DNA from: a virus
IMG/VR virus record: IMGVR_UViG_3300020153_000130
Coordinates: 1-24,002 of that record
Length of the DNA: 24,002 nt
Reading direction: 5' to 3' (one strand)
Notes under the pieces: generated by a model
Database searches by the model: none
Told to the model about the DNA's origin: nothing
Seen by the model: only the letters and a program-made list of their open reading frames with translations
Made by a program: the position numbers and the translations under genes
In this document: piece by piece, positions 7,057-13,971 of the stretch
Layout: each line of letters opens with the position of its first letter
How positions within the stretch are numbered: the stretch's first letter is position 1

Positions 7057-8304
7057 ATGAAAAACATAAAAAACAAATTATTTACCTCAGCAACTTGTAA
7101 GTCTATTGTAAACAAGGACGAGAAAATCGTCCATGTAATCGCATCAACTGGTGTAGTTGACAGACACGGTGAATCTGTTAATCCTAAAGGATGGAAGTTA
7201 GATAACTACTTAAAAAATCCTGTTGTTTTAATTGCTCATGATTATCGATCACTGCCAATTGGAAAAGCAATAAAAGTCTGGGTTGAAGATGAAAAACTTC
7301 AGGCACTTTTGCAAATTGCAAACACTGAGGCGGGTAAAGAAGTTTTTTATTTAGTTGAGGGTGGATTTTTAAATACGGTTTCGGTTGGTTTCATTCCAAC
7401 TAAGTATGGTGTTGCCGGCCAAGATCAATACACCATTATGGAGGCTGAACTTTTGGAAATTTCATTTGTCGCCGTTCCCGCAAATCCAGAAGCTTTAATT
7501 AACAACGACGTTCAATCAAGATTTTTATTTTTGGAAAAATCAATTGAGGAGGCACAATACAAAGGTGTAGTTCCTTTTGAATCTTATGAAAAAGATGATT
7601 CATCTTCATGGGATGGGGATAAAGCACGAAAACAGTTGGCAAAGTGGGCATCATCTGATGGATCAGGCGATAAAGATAAAATTGACTGGGGGAAATATAA
7701 AAAAGGTTTTGCTTGGTTTGATGAGAAAAATAAGGAAAATTTTGGTGCTTATAAACTTCCTCATCATTATGTTAAAGATGGAAAACTGGTAACTGTTTGG
7801 TCGGGAGTCAAGGCGGCAATGGGGGCTTTGCTTGGTGCAAGAGGTGGGACTGATATGCCAACTGAGGATAGGAAAGGAGTATATAATCATTTAGCAAAAC
7901 ACTATAAAGATTTTGATAAAGAAGTACCCGAGTTTAAAGAATACACAAATGAAGAACTTTTTGAATTAGATCAAAAAGGATTGATTGATTGCGGTGAAAG
8001 TATAGAGGTTAAAAAAGAATATTTAGCAAAGATAAAGTCACAAGCCGATGAAATAAAAAGTCTTAAAGAAACTATAAAAAGTGTGATGGAAGAAGTGCTT
8101 AAAAAATATAAAGTAGTTGAGGAAAGGGTTGTGGAAAAAATAATTAAAGTAAAAGACAACGAACTATCTGAGGGGGCAACTAAACTTCTTTATCAAATAA
8201 GAAAAGAGATGAGAAAAAGTGACAAATATACCGGGCTTTCATTAAAAATCTTAAATTCGCTATTAAAAGTTAATAGTTTTGATGCGAAAGGGGGTGAAAA
8301 ATAA
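7057..8304 (+). CDS. Prohead maturation protease with C-terminal scaffold-like region
   Basis: 415-aa protein. Residues about 20-160 are an HK97-type prohead protease (S78 fold): VVDRHGESVNPKGW, H61 in LIAHDY and S109 in NTVSVGF are the expected catalytic His and Ser, followed by ELLEISFVAVPANPEA. Residues about 185-300 form a second domain (WDGDKARKQLAKW, FGAYKLPHH, ARGGTDMP) that occurs in many phage head proteins. Residues about 325-375 are a coiled coil (IKSQADEIKSLKETIKSVME), probably serving as internal scaffold. Self-cleavage and capsid cleavage would follow assembly. The capsid gene starts 2 nt after the stop. Confidence 0.9.
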   Translation: MKNIKNKLFTSATCKSIVNKDEKIVHVIASTGVVDRHGESVNPKGWKLDNYLKNPVVLIAHDYRSLPIGKAIKVWVEDEKLQALLQIANTEAGKEVFYLVEGGFLNTVSVGFIPTKYGVAGQDQYTIMEAELLEISFVAVPANPEALINNDVQSRFLFLEKSIEEAQYKGVVPFESYEKDDSSSWDGDKARKQLAKWASSDGSGDKDKIDWGKYKKGFAWFDEKNKENFGAYKLPHHYVKDGKLVTVWSGVKAAMGALLGARGGTDMPTEDRKGVYNHLAKHYKDFDKEVPEFKEYTNEELFELDQKGLIDCGESIEVKKEYLAKIKSQADEIKSLKETIKSVMEEVLKKYKVVEERVVEKIIKVKDNELSEGATKLLYQIRKEMRKSDKYTGLSLKILNSLLKVNSFDAKGGEK

Positions 8305-8306
8305 AC

Positions 8307-9440
8307 ATGGAAGAGGAAAAAAAAGCTTTCGAGGAATTAAGCCAAAAGGTTATTGAAACCGTAACACCAGCTATCACTGAAAAGGTGTTGGCTGAACTTC
8401 CTCGAAGAAAAAATATCTTCGGCGGCGAAAGCGCTAATGCTGAAGTTTTAGAGCAAAAAAAGGCTGCGGCTGAATATTTGCGAGCTAAATTTTTAAGAGA
8501 TGAGGCTAAAGCAAAAGCCTTGTCTTCAGGCACCGCAGGTAGTGGTGCTGAACTGGTTCCAACTTACATTTCCTCAGAAATTATAAGATTGGCACCCGAA
8601 ACTGGGTTAGTAAGAAAATATGCTCGAAAATGGCCGATGCAGGGAATGAATGAAAACATCCCCACTATGTCAAGTCTTGTTTCCTTTAGAATTGATAGTG
8701 ATGGACAGAGAATTAATGCTTCTCAGCCAACCACAGGTAATGTTCCATTACGCACTAAAACTTTAGGAGTAATCGTTCCCGTTCCTAAACGTCTTTTAAG
8801 AAACGCAACAGTAAATTTGGTCGATGCATTAGTATCTTTAGCGGCCGAAGCTATTGCGTTATCTGAAGATAAATGGGCGATTTTAGGCTTGACTTCAGGT
8901 GAGGGAGTTTTCCAACATGCTTCAGTTCCTGGTGTGACTTTAGGGACTGGAGATACCACCTATGCAAAGGTTGAACCCGAGGATCTACTTGATGCGCTTG
9001 ATCAAGTTGTTGAAGAAGCTGTCAACGACAAAATGAAATGGGTAATGTCCTTATCCGTCTTAAACGCTCTTCGTAGAAAAAGAGCCGTCGTTGGCACTGA
9101 TCCTCAAGGGTTCTTGCTTGGTGGACCCGGAGTTCCTGTCCCAAAAACTTTATGGGATATAGCATATGAGATTCGATCTTACATGCCAAGAACTTCCGAG
9201 TCAAATCAAGCTGGTAAAAAGTTTATTGCTCTTGTTAACTTTGATTACGTGCTGTTTGGTGATGAAAATGTTTATACCATCGAAATTTCCGATGAGGCAA
9301 CCATCACCGACACCAACGGATCAACCCTTATCAACTTATTTGAACAGGAGATGGTGGGGGTTAAAGTTACAGAGTCAGTAGACATCCAGCTTGCTGAACC
9401 AAGCAAAGCATTTGCATGGATTAAAACAGCTGCATCATAA
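8307..9440 (+). CDS. Major capsid protein (HK97 fold)
   Basis: 377-aa major capsid protein. The first ~70 residues are helical, charged and probably the removable delta/scaffold segment. An HK97-like core follows from about residue 75 (SGAELVPTYISSEIIRL, then IPTMSSLVSFRIDSDGQRIN) with E-loop and P-domain-like segments, ending in VGVKVTESVDIQLAEPSKAFAWIK. A GGGGGTG Shine-Dalgarno (8290-8296) lies 10 nt upstream. It lacks its own late motif and is probably read with the protease, with Shine-Dalgarno-driven translation giving the high output a capsid needs. The folded RNA at 9449-9554 directly follows. Confidence 0.92.
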   Translation: MEEEKKAFEELSQKVIETVTPAITEKVLAELPRRKNIFGGESANAEVLEQKKAAAEYLRAKFLRDEAKAKALSSGTAGSGAELVPTYISSEIIRLAPETGLVRKYARKWPMQGMNENIPTMSSLVSFRIDSDGQRINASQPTTGNVPLRTKTLGVIVPVPKRLLRNATVNLVDALVSLAAEAIALSEDKWAILGLTSGEGVFQHASVPGVTLGTGDTTYAKVEPEDLLDALDQVVEEAVNDKMKWVMSLSVLNALRRKRAVVGTDPQGFLLGGPGVPVPKTLWDIAYEIRSYMPRTSESNQAGKKFIALVNFDYVLFGDENVYTIEISDEATITDTNGSTLINLFEQEMVGVKVTESVDIQLAEPSKAFAWIKTAAS

Positions 9441-9451
9441 GTTTAAACCGA

Positions 9452-9554
9452 TGGCCGTAGGGTGAGTGGCAATGCCTAACGAAAAAGATAAGTTAGGCAA
9501 ATACCACCGGCCAACATCTTAGGCCATCTAGGGATGGGGGTGGCCTGAGATGTT
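9452..9554 (+). promoter_or_regulatory. Structured RNA between capsid gene and next gene
   Basis: A GC-rich island (55 of 106 bases at 9449-9554 by hand count) in AT-rich DNA, with nested pairing. TGGCCG (9452-9457) pairs with CGGCCA (9508-9513); GTGG (9466-9469) with CCAC (9504-9507); TGCCTAAC (9473-9480) with GTTAGGCA (9492-9499). A second hairpin pairs 9513-9526 with 9541-9554, 14 bp with one G-T wobble. Its 3' arm contains the ATG of the next gene (9550-9552) and its loop holds the G-rich ribosome site. A 16-codon frame (9472-9522) ends in the left arm, so its translation could open the hairpin. There is no U-tract directly after the stem, so it is not a simple terminator. It matches no riboswitch class I know. 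Confidence 0.6.
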
Positions 9555-9777
9555 AAAAGTTTTTAAAAAAAATATGAAAATCAAAATGGTCGAAACAACT
9601 ATTTTTGAAGGGGTGAGATACGAGAAAGGAAAAAAATATAACATAGCTAAAGAAAAAGCACTAGCTTTAGGTTCATCGGCGATAATCTTAGAGGAGGAAA
9701 AAAAAGAAGAAAAAACTAAGATTATCGATGATGCTAAAAACACAATGATTTCGCGTGAAGAAAGTAAAAAGAAATAA
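9550..9777 (+). CDS. Small head-associated protein after the capsid gene
   Basis: 75-aa protein of unknown function. The core (MVETTIFEGVRYEKGKKYNI then KEKALALGSSAIILEEEKK) looks like the short beta-rich proteins that often follow capsid genes (a body of form 'F-GV-Y--G---I---A--LG-A'), with a charged Lys/Glu tail. The start at 9550 is supported by GGGGGTGG at 9536-9543, 6 nt upstream, but both lie in a strong hairpin. An in-frame ATG at 9574 is an alternative. It resembles, weakly, the 55-aa protein at 11790. Confidence 0.65.
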   Translation: MLKVFKKNMKIKMVETTIFEGVRYEKGKKYNIAKEKALALGSSAIILEEEKKEEKTKIIDDAKNTMISREESKKK

Positions 9778-9806
9778 AAATAATAAAAAAATAATAATAA
9801 TATGTT

Positions 9807-10421
9807 ATGGCAAACAAAAACGCAACACTCTACTATAGTGGCTATTCAGGAATAACCGCACAAGCGGTTGCTGATTTTTTGGGAAAAACTTTAACCACAA
9901 CCGAACAAAATATTATCTCTTCTTTAATTTCATCAATTGAACTTTTTTTAGCTCAAAAATGTCGAAGAAATTTCAAATATGATTTAGGAAATGATTATTA
10001 TGAGGAAATATTTGACGCTGGATTTGAAAAATATTATTTTCACAACTTCCCAGTTAAAGAAGTAGCAAAAATAACAATTGATGATAGCGATGTTTATATA
10101 AAAGGTGGGGGGAGTAATCTTTATGAGTTAAATAAAGACTTTTTTGTTTACCGTGACTATATTATTTTTAGAACGATTCCTCAATCATCAAAAGATAATT
10201 CTCAGGCATTAAAAATATCATATAACATCGAAAAGTTTTGGGGTGAGGATGTAGAGCTTGGGATAAAACAATGGGTATCTCAAATCTTTTCTCAAAAAGA
10301 GTATGGGGGTAAAAATATATCTTCGTTTAACTTTGCAGGCTTGTCTTTATCCTTCAATCAAGGCGAAATCCCAGAATATATCAAAGCTTTAATTAGAACT
10401 TATAAAAAAGTGCTTATATGA
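9807..10421 (+). CDS. Head-tail connector (gp6-like adaptor)
   Basis: 204-aa protein with the layout of the Phage_connect / HK97 gp6-like adaptor family. An N-terminal helical part (AQAVADFLGKTLTTTEQNII then LISSIELFLAQKCRRNF) that rings the portal is followed by a beta-rich middle (NFPVKEVAKITIDDSDVYI) and a helical end. The order after the capsid gene supports this. ATG follows 29 nt of A/T-only sequence without a Shine-Dalgarno. It overlaps the next gene by 4 nt (ATGA), suggesting coupled translation. Confidence 0.8.
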   Translation: MANKNATLYYSGYSGITAQAVADFLGKTLTTTEQNIISSLISSIELFLAQKCRRNFKYDLGNDYYEEIFDAGFEKYYFHNFPVKEVAKITIDDSDVYIKGGGSNLYELNKDFFVYRDYIIFRTIPQSSKDNSQALKISYNIEKFWGEDVELGIKQWVSQIFSQKEYGGKNISSFNFAGLSLSFNQGEIPEYIKALIRTYKKVLI

Positions 10422-10747
10422 TAAGGGAAAATTGTATTGTCAAAATTCAACGATTAACCGGTGATGAGAATAACAAAAACTATCAAGATTTAGCAGAAAA
10501 TGTCCGAATTTTAATCGAACCAGCATCAAATGAAATGGCAGTAATGTATGAGGTGCCAGTTGGCCAGTCTTATTCATTTATGGTTATGGATCAAGTGGAT
10601 TGGATAAGGCCGGGAGATAAGATTATTGTTTTAAATCCAGAAACCAGTGGATTGTCAACGAATGATCAGTTAATAGTTCGCGGCAACGCTCAAAAAGCTT
10701 ATGTTTTAGGCCATATCTTAAATAGCGGCATTGCTGTTAAAACTTAA
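10418..10747 (+). CDS. Head-closure / head-tail joining protein
   Basis: 109-aa mostly beta-strand protein between the adaptor and the gp10-like protein, the usual place for the head-completion stopper. Features are VKIQRLTGDENN, RILIEPASNEMAVMYEVP and VDWIRPGDKIIV, the latter a phrase typical of small beta-barrel stoppers. The 4-nt overlap with the adaptor gene and 5-nt gap to the next gene suggest one translational unit. The family call relies on length, order and strand pattern. Confidence 0.65.
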   Translation: MIRENCIVKIQRLTGDENNKNYQDLAENVRILIEPASNEMAVMYEVPVGQSYSFMVMDQVDWIRPGDKIIVLNPETSGLSTNDQLIVRGNAQKAYVLGHILNSGIAVKT

Positions 10748-10752
10748 AAAAT

Positions 10753-11337
10753 ATGCCATCAGGGTATCAGTTGGAAATTAAACTTGAAGGATTTGAGGAG
10801 TTTAAAGAAAAATTAAGGCAAGCACCAGAGATTGTGGCTGAGGTGAAGTATAAAATGATGGATAGAATGGTAACAATTGCGAGGGAAAAAGCAGTGATGG
10901 AAGCACCAATTGATACTGGTAATTTAAGAAAAAATATTGGAGCAAATAGTAAAGTAACAGCGATGGGTAATGATTTATATGGTGTGGTGGGAACAAATTT
11001 GGTCTCAAATGGATTTCCATATCCAAAAGCTCAAGAGTATGGAACTGGAATTTACGGACCAAAAGGAACACCAATTACTCCAAAGAAAAAAAAATTTTTA
11101 GCTTGGCCAGTTTTTGGATCTGGTCATAAATTTATAGCTACTGGAATTAGTATTAGTAAAACTGGAAAAATTAGAAAAAACAAAAGAAAAGATGTTTATT
11201 TAATTTTTGCAAAAAAAGTTTCCGGTGTTAAACCAAAATATTTCATGAAAAAAGCCGCTGAAGAAGTAAAAAGAAGAATGGGTGAGGTGTTAAAAATAGG
11301 CTTTGAGATAGTTAATAAGTTATCTTTTAGATCATGA
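10753..11337 (+). CDS. HK97 gp10-family neck/tail completion protein
   Basis: 194-aa protein of the HK97 gp10 type. It begins with an LEGFEEFKEKLRQAPEIV-style helix, followed by REKAVMEAPIDTGNLRKNIG, the family's signature 'A-P-DTG-LR-SI'. Then come a beta region with FPYPKAQEYGTGIYG and a C-terminal helix (KPKYFMKKAAEEVKRRMGE), matching the 'p-Pfl-pA-e' ending. It acts at the head-tail junction. It overlaps the next gene by 4 nt. Confidence 0.85.
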   Translation: MPSGYQLEIKLEGFEEFKEKLRQAPEIVAEVKYKMMDRMVTIAREKAVMEAPIDTGNLRKNIGANSKVTAMGNDLYGVVGTNLVSNGFPYPKAQEYGTGIYGPKGTPITPKKKKFLAWPVFGSGHKFIATGISISKTGKIRKNKRKDVYLIFAKKVSGVKPKYFMKKAAEEVKRRMGEVLKIGFEIVNKLSFRS

Positions 11338-11756
11338 CATACAATACTTTGATTGAAAAAATAAAAAATGTAATTATCAGTAATGTATCGGAAATCCAAT
11401 CATCTTATGATTATTATCCAGAGAGTTTAACATCATTTCCTTGTTTAGTGGTGGTTCCTATCGGCCATGAGGATAGTTTTTATACTCTATCTCACTCAGG
11501 ATTTAATACCCGTCAATACTCAATATCAATTCGAATAATTGGGGATTTAGAAAATACCGAGATAAACACACAAAAGAAAATAAGAGAATTAACCGATAAG
11601 GTGATTGATGTTTTGGAGAAAAACCCAACTTTAGATAATACCATTGATTGGTGTTATCCAACCAAAGCTCGTTATGGTTTTGAGGGTCAACCGGCAAAAT
11701 ATTATTATTCAGAAATTACTTTAAATGTTAAGTTTAGATTTCAACGGGCAAATTAA
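11334..11756 (+). CDS. Tail completion / tail terminator protein
   Basis: 140-aa protein between the gp10-like gene and the tail tube, as expected for a lambda gpU-like terminator. It has an N-terminal helix (TLIEKIKNVIISNVSEI), a beta strand (FPCLVVVPIGHED), a SISIRIIGDLENTEINTQKK segment and a final strand (SEITLNVKFRFQ). The assignment follows position and secondary structure, not a decisive motif. Its stop is followed by the A-tract of late promoter copy 3. Confidence 0.65.
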   Translation: MTYNTLIEKIKNVIISNVSEIQSSYDYYPESLTSFPCLVVVPIGHEDSFYTLSHSGFNTRQYSISIRIIGDLENTEINTQKKIRELTDKVIDVLEKNPTLDNTIDWCYPTKARYGFEGQPAKYYYSEITLNVKFRFQRAN

Positions 11757-11789
11757 AAAAAAATAAAAAGGTAACCATATAATACTTTT
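11755..11789 (+). promoter_or_regulatory. Late promoter module, copy 3 (variant)
   Basis: A9 (11755-11763), 11-nt spacer, CCATATAATACT (11775-11786), ATG at 11790. This copy has a perfect TATAAT (11778-11783) instead of TAAAAT and keeps the exact spacing, so the predicted start of transcription is the A of ATG. The A-tract overlaps the stop codon of the upstream gene. Confidence 0.6.
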
Positions 11790-11957
11790 ATGAGAAAAAA
11801 ATATATTTACAAAGGCGAGGTTGAAACTTACGTACCAAAAGTGGGGATTGTTTATCCCAATCAAGAGATTGAAACAGAAAAAGAAATAAGAAATGCGTTA
11901 TTTGAGGAGGTAAAAGAAGAAAAAAAAGAAAATAAAGAAAAAAAGAAAAAAAATTAA
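11790..11957 (+). CDS. Small hypothetical protein before the tail tube gene
   Basis: 55-aa protein (MRKKYIYKGEVETYVPKV... to ...KEKKKKN), unknown function. The first 40 residues look like a small beta fold (YKGEVETYVP, GIVYPNQEIETEKE), then LFEEV and a Lys/Glu-rich tail. It has its own late-type promoter, arguing that it is real. Small proteins with a similar body and charged tail occur next to capsid or tube genes, and the one at 9550 looks distantly alike. It may decorate a virion part (inference). Confidence 0.7.
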   Translation: MRKKYIYKGEVETYVPKVGIVYPNQEIETEKEIRNALFEEVKEEKKENKEKKKKN

Positions 11958-11982
11958 AAGTTCACCATAAAATATTAATACT
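11946..11982 (+). promoter_or_regulatory. Late promoter module, copy 4 (tail tube)
   Basis: A8 (11946-11953), 11-nt spacer, CCATAAAATATT (11965-11976), then ATG at 11983. TAAAAT is 11968-11973. The ATG is 3 nt further downstream than in most copies, so a 3-nt leader is predicted. The A-tract overlaps the coding end of the 11790 gene. Confidence 0.65.
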
Positions 11983-12933
11983 ATGGCATCAGGACTAAAT
12001 AACCATATAGGAATAGGAAAAGAAACTGTATTTGGTACACCAGTTGCTCCAACAGTTTTTTTACCCATTAAAGAATCAGATGGAATTCAAATAAACAAAG
12101 ACATTCAGTTTATTGAAGCGATAAAATCGGGGGTGGCGGGGAAAAATAAAGGTGCTTTTGTTGGTAAAGTTGAATATAGCGGTGGATTTGAAAGCGATGC
12201 TTATCCTCAATTTTTAGGTCATATTTTACGTTCTGCTTTTGGATCAGTATCATCAGCTTTAGAATCAGGAGAAACAACTGTGTATCGTCATACATTTACT
12301 GAAAGCTTGACTAAACCATCTTATACCGTTGAACAAAAGATTGGCGAGATTGTGAAAAGATTTGCTGGATTTGTGGTTCAAAACTTAAAAATAGAATCAA
12401 AAGCAGGTGAATCGGTTGCTGTCTCTTTTGAGGGATTGGCCAAAACCCAGGCTGATGCTACTGCTCAAACTCCAGCCTATGAGACTTCAAGACCATTTAA
12501 CTTTGCCGATGTAACATCAATTAAAATCGGAAATACTGAGGTTAAATCTTATTGTGAAGAGCTAAGCTTTGAATATGACAATCAACTTGAAGGATTTTAT
12601 AGTATGGGGGCTAATGAACTTCAATCAGTTTATCCCAAGCCATCTGAAGCAAAAGGTAAATTAACCCTTTACTTAGATGACACAACCAAAGCATTTTTAG
12701 AAGATTATATTTCAAAAACTGAGCGAGCAATTGAAATAAAAATCGAAGGCGATTCAATTGGTGCGGCCAGTAAAGAAAAACTTTATATCAAACTTCCAAA
12801 AGCGGTGATGACTTCAGTTGGGACTAAACTATCAACTGAATATAACGCTTTGGAGATTGAATTTGAAGGAGTTGTTGATGAAACCGATGGGTTAATAATA
12901 GCTTATCTTATAAATACATTATCAAGTTATTAA
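11983..12933 (+). CDS. Major tail tube protein
   Basis: 316-aa tail tube subunit. The N-terminus (GLNNHIGIGKETVFGTPVAP) carries the 'G-G-Et-yGT-v-pt' signature common to long tail tube proteins, followed by a beta-rich body (GKVEYSGGFESDAYPQFLGH, then LKIESKAGESVAVSFEGLAK) and a second beta domain at about residues 170-300. It would polymerise into the tube around the tape measure. Its own late promoter fits a highly expressed structural gene, and the chaperone gene follows after 1 nt. Confidence 0.88.
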   Translation: MASGLNNHIGIGKETVFGTPVAPTVFLPIKESDGIQINKDIQFIEAIKSGVAGKNKGAFVGKVEYSGGFESDAYPQFLGHILRSAFGSVSSALESGETTVYRHTFTESLTKPSYTVEQKIGEIVKRFAGFVVQNLKIESKAGESVAVSFEGLAKTQADATAQTPAYETSRPFNFADVTSIKIGNTEVKSYCEELSFEYDNQLEGFYSMGANELQSVYPKPSEAKGKLTLYLDDTTKAFLEDYISKTERAIEIKIEGDSIGAASKEKLYIKLPKAVMTSVGTKLSTEYNALEIEFEGVVDETDGLIIAYLINTLSSY

Positions 12934-12934
12934 T

Positions 12935-13276
12935 ATGGTTGAGTTTAAAACACCGGGAGGGTATACAGTTCGGCTTAAAAGGCATTATTTAACGTATGGG
13001 GAGAAAGTAGAACTTCAGAAACTTTATTTAAAATCAACTAAAATTGATCCAGCTACTCAAAAGATTGTTGAATTAGATCCATCAATTGTTTTTGAGGCAA
13101 ATAAAATGGCGTTTAAATATTTAGTTGTTGAGATTATTACTCCTGATGGTCAATCTATAAAAGATAATCTTTATGATTATGTAATGAATTTAAAAGAAGA
13201 AGATGGTCAAGCTATTTTTAATGAATTAAATAAATATACTAATCCTCCACAAGATTTGGAAAAAAAAAGCAATTGA
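12935..13276 (+). CDS. Tail assembly chaperone, short form (gpG-like)
   Basis: 113-aa protein between the tail tube and the tape measure, the standard place of the tail chaperone G. It starts KTPGGYTVRLKRHYLTYGEK, typical of short tail chaperones, and ends PPQDLEKKSN at TGA 13274-13276. Nine A's at 13260-13268 lie six bases before that stop. A downstream frame (13230-13499) continues with a protein that fits the T part. Chaperones of this type bind the tape measure and tube subunits during assembly. Confidence 0.82.
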   Translation: MVEFKTPGGYTVRLKRHYLTYGEKVELQKLYLKSTKIDPATQKIVELDPSIVFEANKMAFKYLVVEIITPDGQSIKDNLYDYVMNLKEEDGQAIFNELNKYTNPPQDLEKKSN

Positions 13277-13499
13277 ACTTTTTAAATTCTTCAAAGGATC
13301 AGGAAAACTTCCGATAGATTTTGAGGATGCATATATTTGTGATTTATTAAATATTACTTATACTGAACTTGAAAAACAACCGGCTAATTGGGTTGAAAAG
13401 ATGATTTTATATAAGAATCAAAAAGCAAAGGTGGAAGAGATGGAGATAAATAAACAAAAAAGAATTGGAAAAGCATCAAAGAGTATGATAAAAAAGTAA
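13230..13499 (+). CDS. Tail chaperone frameshift extension (gpT-like)
   Basis: This frame is open from 13230 (previous in-frame stop 13227-13229) to TAA at 13497-13499. It has no ATG, GTG or TTG before the A9 run; the first in-frame ATG is near 13401, well inside. The 76 codons after the run (AIELFKFFKGSGKL... then ICDLLNITYTELEKQPANWV and a charged helix) read like the C-terminal part of G-T fusions. It is in the +1 (equivalently -2) frame relative to the short form, giving a fusion of about 187 residues. It is best annotated as the product of a programmed frameshift. Confidence 0.75.
   Translation: MNILILHKIWKKKAIELFKFFKGSGKLPIDFEDAYICDLLNITYTELEKQPANWVEKMILYKNQKAKVEEMEINKQKRIGKASKSMIKK
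13260..13268 (+). other. A9 slippery run (tail chaperone frameshift site)
   Basis: Nine consecutive A's in GGA-A8-GC. In the short frame they read AAA AAA AGC; in the extension frame AAA AAA GCA. AAA pairs equally well after a +1 or -2 shift, and RNA polymerase slippage on A9 would give the same products. Most characterised long-tailed phages use -1 here; phage Mu uses -2. Confidence 0.6.
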
Positions 13500-13500
13500 T

Positions 13501-13971
13501 ATGGGGTTTTTCGATTTTTTAAAAAAACAACCTCCTAAAATAAATTTTAATTTAGAGTTAAAAACGGAATTTAAAGAAGATGATGTTATTGACACTTCTT
13601 GGGACATAGATATTTTAAATAAAAAAAAGGAAGAGGCTTTAGGAAAAAAAGATTATGGAAGAGCTTCACAAATTTTATTTTTAATTGCTCGTAAATTATA
13701 TGAAAAAGGTGAAAACCATATTGAAGCTGCCTCAGAATCAATAAGATTAAGTTTATTATCAATATTAGAGAAACCTTTTGGAGAAAAGAAAGTAAAGATA
13801 ATTACAGCATTAGATAAATCATGCTCAAATTGTAGAAAATTACACGGAAAAACTTTAACAGTTGATAAGGCTTTAAAATTAAATCTTTTACCTTGTAAAA
13901 AATGCAAACACGAAATTAATCCGAAGACAAAACTTGGTTGGTGTAGATGTGTTTATGTAGAAACAATTTAA
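13501..13971 (+). CDS. Cys-rich protein, likely zinc-binding
   Basis: 156-aa protein, function unknown. Residues about 30-100 are helical and TPR-like (KKEEALGKKDYGRASQILFL). The end holds three cysteine pairs: C108/C111, C132/C135 and C148/C150 (CSNCRKLHGKTLT, LPCKKCKH, WCRCVY). The first and last pairs resemble the zinc knuckle at the end of MuF domains, as in the portal fusion at 5069. It lies between the tail chaperone and an antisense nuclease, where the tape measure would normally come. Its stop overlaps the convergent nuclease stop by 2 nt. It may be an accessory gene. Confidence 0.7.
   Translation: MGFFDFLKKQPPKINFNLELKTEFKEDDVIDTSWDIDILNKKKEEALGKKDYGRASQILFLIARKLYEKGENHIEAASESIRLSLLSILEKPFGEKKVKIITALDKSCSNCRKLHGKTLTVDKALKLNLLPCKKCKHEINPKTKLGWCRCVYVETI

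Noticed and set aside
9513-9565. Rho-independent terminator after the capsid gene
   Set aside because: The stem is strong but is followed by AAAAG before a short T run, and it overlaps the next gene's start, so a regulatory hairpin fits better.
13274-13276. UGA recoding (as in Gracilibacteria) to explain the chaperone stop
   Set aside because: TGA ends other genes (for example 21618 and 21791), Trp is TGG, and reading through 13274 does not give the T-like extension, which is in another frame.
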